Below are positions 17,043 through 24,493 of a DNA stretch of 64,000 nt, one piece after another (position 1 is the first letter of the stretch; each line of letters begins with the position of its first letter). A model generated the notes under the pieces. It was given only the letters and a program-made list of their open reading frames with translations. It was not told where the DNA came from and made no database searches. The stretch spans positions 372,001-436,000 of the forward strand of contig OZ220731.1 in assembly GCA_965116785.1 (NCBI GenBank). The letters are read 5' to 3'. Made by a program: the position numbers and the translations under genes. The DNA is from Bin87 sp965116785. Lineage in GTDB: Bacteria; Chloroflexota; Dehalococcoidia; Lucifugimonadales; UBA3495.

Positions 17043-18095
17043 ATGGCGACTTATGTGTATGTTGCAGCCCAGGACGACAACAAATTGTCCATCTTCACCA
17101 TGGACGAAACCAGTGGCGCCCTCACCATCGCGGGCGAGGAAGAGGTATCGGGTGGCCCTTCCCTGCTGGCGATCAGTCCGGACCGCCAGACTCTGTATGC
17201 CGGCCACCGCGAGGTGCCGGAGATCACCAGTCACAGTATCAACCAGCAAACTGGTGAGTTGACCCAAACCGGATCGGTGACTCCTCCGGGCCAGCCGTCC
17301 TACCTCGCCACCGATCGCACCGGCAGGTTCCTGCTGTCGTCCTATTACGCCGACGGCAAGGCTGCGGTGCATCCGCTGGGTGACGATGGCAGCTTGGGCG
17401 GTTCGGCGACGTCGGTGGTCGACACCGACACCGGCGCCCATGCCATGCTCACCGACCGTTCCAACCGATTCGCGTATGTCCCGCACATCGCCCGGGTGCA
17501 GGACAACGTCCTTGAACCGCCCAAGAACATCCCCGGACCGAACATCATTTACCAGTTCCGGTTCGATCCGGCCACGGGCTCTTTGACGGCCAACGAACCG
17601 GCGACCCTGGACCAGGGTGACATGATTGGGCCACGGCATTTCACCTTCCACCCGAGCCTGGACCTGGTCTACTTCTCCAACGAGCAAGGTTGCAGCGTGT
17701 CCTCTTACCAAATTGATGGTGAGGGCCGGCTGACTCCGTTCGAAACCGTCTCAACTCTGCCGGCCGGAGTCAGCGAACGGAACACCTGCTCCCAAATCCA
17801 ATTCGCGCCCGACGGAGGCCTGCTGTTTGTGCCCAACCGCGGCCACAACAGCATCGCCAGCTTCACGGTCGACGCGGATGGTCGTCTGACGCCCGCTGAT
17901 CATGCCGCCACCGAGGCGGTGCCCAGCGCCTTCAGCCTGGATCCTTCTGGTCGCTACGTGTTCGCGGCCGGCTCCGCCACCGGACAACTGGCCTCGTACA
18001 GCATCAACGGCGACACCGGCGAAATGACCGCACTGGGCACCTATGCGGTAGGCGAACGGCCGATGTGGGTGCTGACCACGACACTGGGCGGCTAA
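17043..18095 (+). CDS. Lactonase-family seven-bladed beta-propeller (6-phosphogluconolactonase-like)
   Basis: A 350-residue propeller of the lactonase (Pgl, YbhE-like) family. The recurring pattern is a strand such as YVYVAAQDDNKLSIFTMDE followed by FLLSSYYADGKAAVHPL and LLFVPNRGHNSIASFTVD. The ATG at 17043 is used because AGGAGG sits at 17029-17034. Family members hydrolyse 6-phosphogluconolactone or other lactones, but many annotated relatives are untested. It lies between an LLM flavoprotein and an SDR, fitting hydrolysis of a lactone made by oxidation (inference). No signal peptide is present. Confidence 0.8.
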   Translation: MATYVYVAAQDDNKLSIFTMDETSGALTIAGEEEVSGGPSLLAISPDRQTLYAGHREVPEITSHSINQQTGELTQTGSVTPPGQPSYLATDRTGRFLLSSYYADGKAAVHPLGDDGSLGGSATSVVDTDTGAHAMLTDRSNRFAYVPHIARVQDNVLEPPKNIPGPNIIYQFRFDPATGSLTANEPATLDQGDMIGPRHFTFHPSLDLVYFSNEQGCSVSSYQIDGEGRLTPFETVSTLPAGVSERNTCSQIQFAPDGGLLFVPNRGHNSIASFTVDADGRLTPADHAATEAVPSAFSLDPSGRYVFAAGSATGQLASYSINGDTGEMTALGTYAVGERPMWVLTTTLGG

Positions 18096-18127
18096 TCTCC
18101 GTAACCACAATTCGAGGGAGGTTTGAC

Positions 18128-18910
18128 ATGCGACTGGAAGGAAAAGTTGCCCTGATCAGCGGCGGCGCTCGAGGTCAGGGCGCCGCAGAAGCCCGGCTGT
18201 TCGCCCAGGAAGGCGCCGCCGTGGTAATCGGCGATATTCTCGATGACGACGGCATGAAACTCGAGGCTGAGATCCGCGAGCTGGGTGGACAGGCTACCTA
18301 CGTGCACCTGGACGTCACGGACGCCGACCAATGGGCCGAGGCCGTGACTGAAGCTGTCGATCGTTACGGCAAGTTGGACATCCTGGTGAACAATGCGGGA
18401 ATCGGGGGCACCAGCATTGGTGGCGTCAATGCGCCTCGTATCCACGAAGCGCCCACCGAGGTTTGGGACCAGATTATGGACGTCAACGGCAAGGGTGTTT
18501 TCCTGGGTACGCGCGCCGCGATTCCAGCCATGCGCACCGCGGGCGGCGGCTCCATAATCAATATCTCGTCCATTGCGGGCATGATCGCCACCAGGCCCGG
18601 CTCCGGAGCGGGATCGGCCTACGCCAGCTCCAAGGGAGCCGTGCGGCTGCTGACCAAGTCCACCGCCGTCCAGTACGCGGGCGAGAACATCCGGTGCAAC
18701 TCGGTCCATCCGGGGTTTATCGACACCGCAATGACGGCGCGGACGATGGCCGACCCGGAACAGCGCCAGCTTCGCGTTGATTCGACTCCCATCGGGCGTA
18801 TTGGGAACGTGGACGACATAGCCTACGGAGTCCTGTTCCTGGCCTCGGAGGAATCTTCATTCATGACCGGCAGCGAGCTGGTCATTGACGGAGGCTACAC
18901 GGCCCAATAG
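18128..18910 (+). CDS. Short-chain dehydrogenase/reductase (SDR)
   Basis: A 260-residue classical SDR. It has the cofactor loop SGGARGQG, the NNAG motif, the catalytic serine in INISSIAG and the YASSK Tyr/Lys pair, and ends in the usual SELVIDGGYTAQ. An acidic residue (DILDDDG) after the second strand suggests NAD preference. The ATG at 18128 follows GAGGGAGG. It is 32 bases after the lactonase-like gene. It probably oxidises or reduces a hydroxy/keto group; the substrate cannot be named. Confidence 0.9.
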   Translation: MRLEGKVALISGGARGQGAAEARLFAQEGAAVVIGDILDDDGMKLEAEIRELGGQATYVHLDVTDADQWAEAVTEAVDRYGKLDILVNNAGIGGTSIGGVNAPRIHEAPTEVWDQIMDVNGKGVFLGTRAAIPAMRTAGGGSIINISSIAGMIATRPGSGAGSAYASSKGAVRLLTKSTAVQYAGENIRCNSVHPGFIDTAMTARTMADPEQRQLRVDSTPIGRIGNVDDIAYGVLFLASEESSFMTGSELVIDGGYTAQ

Positions 18911-19026
18911 CAGACCGTCACTTGACGGCGTGAAGCGCCCCGTCCTCCGTTCGCACCAGCAAGACCCCTTGTAAACGCTTAGCGCTACTTTTGTGCGCGG
19001 CTGTTGCACCGAATGGGGCGTCAATG

Positions 19027-19062
19027 AAAAAATTCAGGGGACTCTCTCCGGAGAGTCCCCTG
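19027..19062 (-). terminator. Rho-independent terminator of the zinc-binding lipoprotein gene
   Basis: CAGGGGACTCTC (19035-19046) pairs with GAGAGTCCCCTG (19051-19062). On the minus strand it is followed by AA and then T6 (19032-19027), 40 bases past the stop of the minus-strand gene. Confidence 0.8.
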
Positions 19063-19101
19063 ATCGCATACACGCGGGTCGCGGCGTGCCGCCGGACCCG
19101 G

Positions 19102-21438
19102 CTACCGCAGGAATTGGGCCAGCTGGTCCGCGTTGGACCGCATCATGCTGATGTAATCCGGATATTCGTCGTCGGGCAACGAGCGGATGATGCCGATCTG
19201 GATACCGGTGTCCCGGGCAACCTGTGCGAGGGCATCGGCGGAGAATTGGGGCTCGGCAAATACTGCGGGCAGGCCACGATGCTCCACCAGTTCCAGGACG
19301 TTGGCAATATCGTCGGGCGAGACGTCCTCGGCGTGGGCGCCGACGAAAGCCTGCACCTCCACGTCATAGCGTTCACCGAAGTATCCGAAGGCGTCGTGGA
19401 ACGTAACCATCACCCGGTGGTCTGCCGGTATCGACGCCAGGGCGTCGTCGATGTAGGCGTCCAGGGCCTCCAGTTCCTCAATGTACGCTGCCGAATTGTC
19501 CAGGTATATCGCCGCGTTAGCCGGGTCCGCTTCGATCAAGCCGTTGGTGATCTGGTTTACGTAGTGGACGACCATCCGCGGGTTCTGCCAGAAGTGCGGA
19601 TCCCCTTCGCCGTGGTCGTGGCCGGCGTGATCGTCGTGGTCATCATGTCCCTCTTCATGATGGTCACCCTCGCCCAGAATACCGACGAACGCGATCTTGG
19701 TGGGAGTGCCGGAGATTTCCCAGTGGCTCACCTCTTCCAGGTCGTGGGCGTTCAGCGCGACAACTTCGCCCGCTCCGGAGTTGGTGATGAAGATGTGTCC
19801 GGGAGCGGTGGCAACGTGGGGCCGTGCCCAGAAGCCGGGATCTATGTCATCGCCAAGGATGTCGGATGAAGAGGCCAGCAGGTCGAGGTCATGAGCCTCG
19901 TAAAGGCGCAGCTCGCCGTCGCTCATGACGACCACCAAGAGTTCGCCGTCGTGGCTGATCGCCACCTGGATGGGGCGCAGGTCCTCAGTGGCCGGGATCA
20001 ACTGCTCCATCGAGCCTTCTTCCGGCTCCACCACGTACAGGCCAACCGCGGAACCCAGGGCGAAGAAGTGGTCGAGGCCGTAGTACCCCCATACCGAGGT
20101 GAGGCGGAAGTCGTCGGGCGATCCCGCAGGACCCGGAATGAAAGCATCCTCGAAATGACCGTCGTGGGCTTCCACCATGAGCACGCCGCCGGTGCAGCCG
20201 AAAACGGCCATGTGCCCGTTGCCGGCGTCGCCATGCAGATCGGGGCAGCCCTCGGCGCGGTGGAGCACATTGCCGTTTAGGTCCCAAATTTCAGCGCCGA
20301 TGGGCAGGCGGTATTCTTCGGGGTTCTGGGAGTAGTCGGGGTGCTGCAGAGACACTGCGAACAGGTCGTCTTCCAGGGGTATGACGGCGCCGTGGTGAGC
20401 TCCCGCGTTCATCCTGATCGGGACGTAGGAGTCGCCCCCTTCCTCCAGTTCGTGCTCATTGATCAGGACAAAGTCACCGGAGCCGTCGTAATAGACGGTG
20501 GCCCACTCGCCGCCGACATACATGTGAACGGGACGGTCGCCAGTGAGATTGATCCCCCAGAGGCTGGCGTCCCGTTCCACCATGTCGAAGTGGTCGCCGT
20601 GCTCTTCCAGGTACACGCCGCCGTCGACGATGTTCACGGAGTTGGCGTCTGATGAGACGGCGATGGCGAAGCGCCCGCTCTTGGTCGGATAGATGCGGCC
20701 GGCGCGGGAACCCAGGTCGAACTCGTTCTGGTGGACGTGACCGGTTTCCAGATCGATGACCGAAAGATCGCCGGTCTCCCCGTCGCCGATCAGCAGACGG
20801 CCGGCCAGTTCGAGCTCGTCCTCCCCGTGGCCATGGTCGTCGTCGTGGTCACCTTCCGGGAAGGGCAATTCGACCAGCTCCTGGGGCTCCAAGCCCTGGG
20901 ACGCAACTACTCGAACGGTGTCGCTGGCGGAGGCGTTTTCGATTAGGTCCTCCACCTGAGCGGAAAGGCCGTGCCCGTTGCTGACCACGAGGTCAGCCTC
21001 CGCAATGCGCACGCTGTCCCGGGGTGTGCTCTGCCAGGTGTGAGCGTCAACGCCGGCGGCGACCAGTGTATCGACCTGGACCAAATCGCCGCCGACCTGT
21101 CGCACCAGGTCAGCGAGCACGGCGTTTCCGGCAACTATTTTCACGGGCTCACTCTGCTCGGAGCCGCCCGCCGGGGATGCCGGGGCTGCGGGGGACGCTG
21201 GGGATGTTGACGATGCTGAGGATGATGCTGGCGCGGCAGTCGGGTTGGACGGCGCAGCAGCGGCAGGCGGGGCGGAACCTGCGGTGGACGAAGCGCCGGA
21301 CGGAGGGAGGTCCGGTTCTTCGCCCCCGCAGGCCGTCAGAAGCAGCGCAATCGCCGCTAGCGCAGCTACGAGCGCCAGGGCCGGCCGCAGCGGAAAAGCT
21401 TTGACAGGGAGGATGCGTGATTGAAAAGGTGGGTTCAT
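19102..21438 (-). CDS. Zinc-binding lipoprotein with AztD-like beta-propeller inserted in the substrate-binding domain
   Basis: A 778-residue predicted lipoprotein. Residues 17-37 form a signal peptide ending in lipobox LTAC (Cys37), then a Pro/Ala/Ser linker to ~97. Residues 98-188 are the first half of a ZnuA/AztC cluster A-I metal-binding protein, with His133 (DAHTWQ). A His/Asp-rich strip (197-206) leads into a ~377-residue propeller (212-588) with AztD-like motifs: EEHGDHFD, NAGAHHGAVIPL, CPDLHGDAGNGHMAVFGC. A second His-rich strip (592-613) leads back to the second half (GDPHFWQNP His615, VTFHDAFGYFG His681, an acidic SLPDDE ligand candidate near 756). In ordinary ZnuA the two halves are joined by a His-rich loop; here that loop holds an entire propeller. 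AztD is a known periplasmic zinc chaperone that loads AztC. The ATG at 21438 has GGAG 7 bases upstream. Two Zur-box candidates lie upstream. No ABC permease or ATPase is nearby. Confidence 0.85.
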   Translation of the reverse strand: MNPPFQSRILPVKAFPLRPALALVAALAAIALLLTACGGEEPDLPPSGASSTAGSAPPAAAAPSNPTAAPASSSASSTSPASPAAPASPAGGSEQSEPVKIVAGNAVLADLVRQVGGDLVQVDTLVAAGVDAHTWQSTPRDSVRIAEADLVVSNGHGLSAQVEDLIENASASDTVRVVASQGLEPQELVELPFPEGDHDDDHGHGEDELELAGRLLIGDGETGDLSVIDLETGHVHQNEFDLGSRAGRIYPTKSGRFAIAVSSDANSVNIVDGGVYLEEHGDHFDMVERDASLWGINLTGDRPVHMYVGGEWATVYYDGSGDFVLINEHELEEGGDSYVPIRMNAGAHHGAVIPLEDDLFAVSLQHPDYSQNPEEYRLPIGAEIWDLNGNVLHRAEGCPDLHGDAGNGHMAVFGCTGGVLMVEAHDGHFEDAFIPGPAGSPDDFRLTSVWGYYGLDHFFALGSAVGLYVVEPEEGSMEQLIPATEDLRPIQVAISHDGELLVVVMSDGELRLYEAHDLDLLASSSDILGDDIDPGFWARPHVATAPGHIFITNSGAGEVVALNAHDLEEVSHWEISGTPTKIAFVGILGEGDHHEEGHDDHDDHAGHDHGEGDPHFWQNPRMVVHYVNQITNGLIEADPANAAIYLDNSAAYIEELEALDAYIDDALASIPADHRVMVTFHDAFGYFGERYDVEVQAFVGAHAEDVSPDDIANVLELVEHRGLPAVFAEPQFSADALAQVARDTGIQIGIIRSLPDDEYPDYISMMRSNADQLAQFLR

Positions 21439-21533
21439 CGGTTTGCTCCGTAGACGTAGGGTCGGACTCACACGCCGAAAAATGGGGCATGTCAGCGATA
21501 CGGTCCCATGAATGGCGTATCAATTAGCGGCTA

Positions 21534-21556
21534 TTGTCGATAGCGAGTATCAACAA
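21534..21556. promoter_or_regulatory. Candidate Zur operator 1
   Basis: A 23-bp imperfect palindrome with TTGTCGATA and TATCAACAA arms and a GATA-N5-TATC core at 21539-21551. It lies about 100 bases upstream of the zinc lipoprotein start. Confidence 0.6.
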
Positions 21557-21562
21557 GGGCTA

Positions 21563-21587
21563 GTTATAGATATGAAGTATCATTAAC
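21563..21587. promoter_or_regulatory. Candidate Zur operator 2
   Basis: A 25-bp palindrome with GTTA..GATA and TATC..TAAC arms around the same GATA-N5-TATC core (21569-21581). The core is 30 bp from the core of operator 1, about three helical turns. Confidence 0.6.
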
Positions 21588-21613
21588 AGCGGGCAAAAAT
21601 AAAAAGCGGAGGG

Positions 21614-22081
21614 TCAGTCCTCAGCGCATTCGCCGCATCGGCCGTAAACTTCCAGCCAATGCCCGCTCATTCGGAATCCCGCTGCTTCAGCCGCCTCCTG
21701 AAGCATGTCCTCCACATCGCATCCCTCCAAGTCCGCTGACGCACCGCAAACGGCGCAAAGCAGGTGGTGATGATGCCCCTGGTGGCTTAGCTGATAGCGC
21801 AGTTCCCGATCTTCCAGCAGGACCCGGCACACCTGATCGGTTTCCACCAGCAAACGTAGGCCCCGGTACACGGTGGCCCGGCCGACGCAGGGCAAAGACG
21901 CGCAGAGTTCTTCCGCAGTGAAAGGCCGGCCCTGAGCGGCCACGGCGCTGATGACCAGGCGACGAGGCTCGGTGTCCCGGTACCCCCGGTCACTCAATTG
22001 GGAAACAATGTCGTCCACCACTGCAGCGGAGCGGGGTCGTGGGTGCTCGTGTCCGGAATGCCTCGGTGTCGTTGCGACCAT
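21614..22081 (-). CDS. zur: Fur-family metal regulator, probable Zur
   Basis: A 155-residue Fur-family repressor: an N-terminal winged helix (AAQGRPFTAEELCASLP, then RATVYRGLRLL), the regulatory His cluster (HQGHHHHLLCAVCG) and a structural zinc site of two CxxC motifs (CAVC and CGEC near the C-terminus). It sits directly upstream of, and in line with, a zinc-binding lipoprotein gene, and shared GATA-N5-TATC palindromes flank both genes, so zinc sensing (Zur) is much likelier than iron. One palindrome overlaps its own promoter region, implying autoregulation. The family cannot be fully split into Fur, Zur and Mur by sequence alone. Confidence 0.85.
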   Translation of the reverse strand: MVATTPRHSGHEHPRPRSAAVVDDIVSQLSDRGYRDTEPRRLVISAVAAQGRPFTAEELCASLPCVGRATVYRGLRLLVETDQVCRVLLEDRELRYQLSHQGHHHHLLCAVCGASADLEGCDVEDMLQEAAEAAGFRMSGHWLEVYGRCGECAED

Positions 22082-22084
22082 AAT

Positions 22085-22097
22085 GATACTCCGTATC
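22085..22097. promoter_or_regulatory. Candidate Zur operator 3 (autoregulatory)
   Basis: GATAC-TCC-GTATC, a 13-bp perfect-arm palindrome, starts 4 bases upstream of the zur start codon and has the same GATA-N5-TATC core as operators 1 and 2. Confidence 0.6.
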
Positions 22098-22682
22098 GGA
22101 GATTAGCACCGCATTTTCGACGTGTCAATATCGGACGGAATTGATCCGCGCCAGAATGGATGTTTGGCGCCAGCGGCAAACAGGCGATTATCGCTGGAGC
22201 GGTACCTTGGATCAATGCGGCTATCGATTACCTCCGGGTGAGAATGTCCAGGCGACGCTGTTGAGAGTTTTGAGCAGGTCCTCAGAGATGATCCGCCCTG
22301 CGGCCGGAGGAGTTGCACTTGGGTGGTTTGCTCTTATTGCCCCTGCCTGAAGCATGGCGCGCTGCGGCGGGCGCGGTGGCTCCAGCGACTACTCCGGACA
22401 AAACGACCGGGCACAGACTCCTGCGGAGGCCGTTATCGATTGGATGCTGATTTTGACGCACGTATACGCTTGGAACCGGGTCGATGAAACGAATGTATCG
22501 CCGGCCAGGCAATCATGGAGCATGCGATCTGAGTTTGGCCAGCAAATGGTGTCACCAACGTCCGAACCGGGTAAGGGTGGCACCGCAGGTCGTGGGTCAG
22601 GCGACGGCCCGAGTGTGGACAACCTTGACGCTCGCGTGGTGCCGGGCGTATATTCTGACCATCATCTCATCGGGAGCTTGTT
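22098..22682. other. 585-base stretch without a convincing gene
   Basis: No open frame here has a family resemblance, a good ribosome site or plausible composition. The only clear signal is the promoter at 22625-22654 belonging to the FmdB-like gene. Confidence 0.5.
22625..22654 (+). promoter_or_regulatory. Promoter for FmdB-like gene
   Basis: TTGACG at 22625-22630 and TATATT at 22649-22654 are 18 bp apart, 28 bases before the start codon. Confidence 0.55.
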
Positions 22683-22925
22683 ATGCCCATCTACGAATAC
22701 GCCTGCACGACCTGCGGCCACAAGTTCGAAAAGTTGCAGCCCATGTCCGCCACCGGCGCCGACTGCCCCCACTGCGAGGCGCCGGCCAAGCGCGCCATCT
22801 CCGTGTTCGCGGCGGTGAGCAAGGGCGACAGCTTCGCCAGCGACATGGCCGATCTCGGCGGTTCGCCGATGCCGGCCCCGGTTGGCGGCGGCGGATGTGG
22901 CGGTTTCTGCGGCTGCGGCCACTGA
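22683..22925 (+). CDS. FmdB-family zinc-ribbon protein
   Basis: An 80-residue FmdB-type zinc ribbon. It opens MPIYEYACTTCGHKFEKLQ and has the CxxC pair at CTTC and CPHC that binds one zinc. The tail is Gly/Cys-rich (GGGGCGGFCGCGH) and may bind more metal. FmdB proteins are annotated as putative regulators, without a proven role. GGGAG precedes the ATG, and a strong terminator follows, so it is monocistronic. It lies on the far side of the zinc region, which may be coincidence. Confidence 0.88.
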   Translation: MPIYEYACTTCGHKFEKLQPMSATGADCPHCEAPAKRAISVFAAVSKGDSFASDMADLGGSPMPAPVGGGGCGGFCGCGH

Positions 22926-22947
22926 TCGACACGCCAGCCAACGAATT

Positions 22948-22983
22948 GAGGGCGGGTTCTGAAACCCGCCCTCGTTCGTTTTT
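22948..22983 (+). terminator. Rho-independent terminator after FmdB-like gene
   Basis: GAGGGCGGGTT (22948-22958) pairs with AACCCGCCCTC (22963-22973) around a 4-nt loop and is followed by a T5 run. Confidence 0.8.
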
Positions 22984-22999
22984 GCCGGTGCGCGTCAGC

Positions 23000-24439
23000 C
23001 TAGTCAGCTGCCATGGCGAGGCGCTGGATCTCGGCGGCGGCCTCGTCGGCGGTGTCGGACCATGCCGCGCGTGCCTGTGCCAAGAGTTGGCGCGATGCGT
23101 CGGGGTTGCCCTGGACCGCTTCGGCTTCCAAGCGACCCATCCAGTAGGTGTCGCGGACTGACGAGCGGCGGGAAAGCCTCTCGTCGAGCATGGCCTTGGC
23201 CTCATCGTAGCGGCCGGCGCGGATGTAGGTTTCCAGGAGCGTGTCCTCGAACACCTCGCGCTGGGCGTGGCTGCCGCCGATGCGCTCCAGCATGGGATAC
23301 GTGGGGCCCATGAGATCGGCAGCTTCGTCGTAGTCGCCGGCCGCGAAGGCCGCGGCGCCCAATGCGATGGGCATGGTCATCTCGCGGGCCAGGTCGTCAC
23401 CCTTGTCGCCCTTGGCCTTCAACTGGTCCACCAGTTTCTGTGTCGACTCCGCGTCTCCCGCTCCGGCAAACGCCAGCGCGGCGTGACAGTCGCGGAAAGC
23501 TGCCCCCGGGGCGTCGGCGGCCGGCAAGGCCATGTCCCGCACCTCGTCCCACGGCTTGCCCGGTTCTTCTCCGGAGTAGATCTGCAACCGCCACATCAAC
23601 GATGCGGCGTCCTGCAGGTTCGCCAGATTGCGCGCCTGCACGCCGGGCCTTATGTGGGTTTCATAGAGGTCGAGGGCCTGGCTGTACCTGCCCTGCGCCA
23701 GTTCGAAGAGGGCGAGGTGCCAGGACAGATGCGTGTTGTAGGACGCGCGCCGGTCGAACCCGTCCAGCCAATCGGCGAGCCAGCGGCCGCCGTTGGCGGC
23801 GTCTCCCTGCTCGAAGTAGGAGTGGGTGACCGAGTGACTGGCCACCGCGTTCTGGGGATTGCCTTCCAGGGAGCGCGTGGCGAGGTCCATGGCCTTCTCG
23901 GGCTGGTTGGTTTCGTGGTGAGCGAAGGCGTACTGGCCGAGGAATGCCCAGTCGTCGCCGTTGGCCGGCGCCACCTTCTGCATCATCGCCATGAGGTGGT
24001 TGGGGAAGTCCGGGACGCCGGCTCCGAAGCAGCCCAGCATGTAGAGACGCTGGGCGACGCGCATGGCCAGCGTGTCCGTGGGGAATTCGTCCAGGTGCTC
24101 GTGGACCAGTCCGATGGCCTCGGTACCCTTGCCGTGGGTGAAGGAATGCACAATCCGGGCGATCTGCTGCTCTTCCCGCGAGCATCCCGCGGACAACTCC
24201 ACCGCCTTCTCCGCCGCTGCCCGGGCGGCCGGAACGTTGGTCTGCAGATGCAGAACGTACGCCTGCACGACGTGGGCCATGGCGAAACCCTCGTCGGCTT
24301 CCAGCGCCGCCTGGAGCTTGGCGTCGGGGCCGTAGTTCTGGGACAGAACCAGGTCTAGACCCTCCTGGTAGAGATCAGCGGCCGCAGGAGAGTTGGTGGT
24401 AATCGTCAGGCCGTTCCGGTTCTTCAGCATCGCACACAT
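23000..24439 (-). CDS. TPR-repeat protein (TTC38-like family)
   Basis: A 479-residue all-helical protein with tetratricopeptide repeats across most of its length (e.g. around LYQEGLDLVLSQNYGPDAK, EGFAMAHVVQAYVLHLQ and MDLATRSLEGNPQNAVASH). Overall length and the HSVTHSYFEQGD block match the TTC38-like family found in bacteria and animals, whose role is unknown. No signal peptide is present. The ATG at 24439 has GGGAGGG eight bases upstream. It follows the CoA-transferase gene by 54 bases and a TATAAT on the minus strand overlaps that gene's stop codon (24498-24493), so it may also have its own promoter. Confidence 0.8.
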   Translation of the reverse strand: MCAMLKNRNGLTITTNSPAAADLYQEGLDLVLSQNYGPDAKLQAALEADEGFAMAHVVQAYVLHLQTNVPAARAAAEKAVELSAGCSREEQQIARIVHSFTHGKGTEAIGLVHEHLDEFPTDTLAMRVAQRLYMLGCFGAGVPDFPNHLMAMMQKVAPANGDDWAFLGQYAFAHHETNQPEKAMDLATRSLEGNPQNAVASHSVTHSYFEQGDAANGGRWLADWLDGFDRRASYNTHLSWHLALFELAQGRYSQALDLYETHIRPGVQARNLANLQDAASLMWRLQIYSGEEPGKPWDEVRDMALPAADAPGAAFRDCHAALAFAGAGDAESTQKLVDQLKAKGDKGDDLAREMTMPIALGAAAFAAGDYDEAADLMGPTYPMLERIGGSHAQREVFEDTLLETYIRAGRYDEAKAMLDERLSRRSSVRDTYWMGRLEAEAVQGNPDASRQLLAQARAAWSDTADEAAAEIQRLAMAAD

Positions 24440-24493
24440 TATTTGCCCTCCCGATGGGGATTATTGGCGCAAAGGTTACCACAGTTGCCGGAA

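Noticed and set aside
22389..22622. A 77-codon minus-strand frame in the gene-poor gap after zur
   Set aside because: No ribosome site, no resemblance, and mixed composition; not enough to call a gene.
22484..23161. A 225-codon plus-strand frame spanning the FmdB-like gene and terminator
   Set aside because: It runs through a strong terminator hairpin and over the FmdB-like gene in another frame; composition is Arg-rich, as for a shadow frame.
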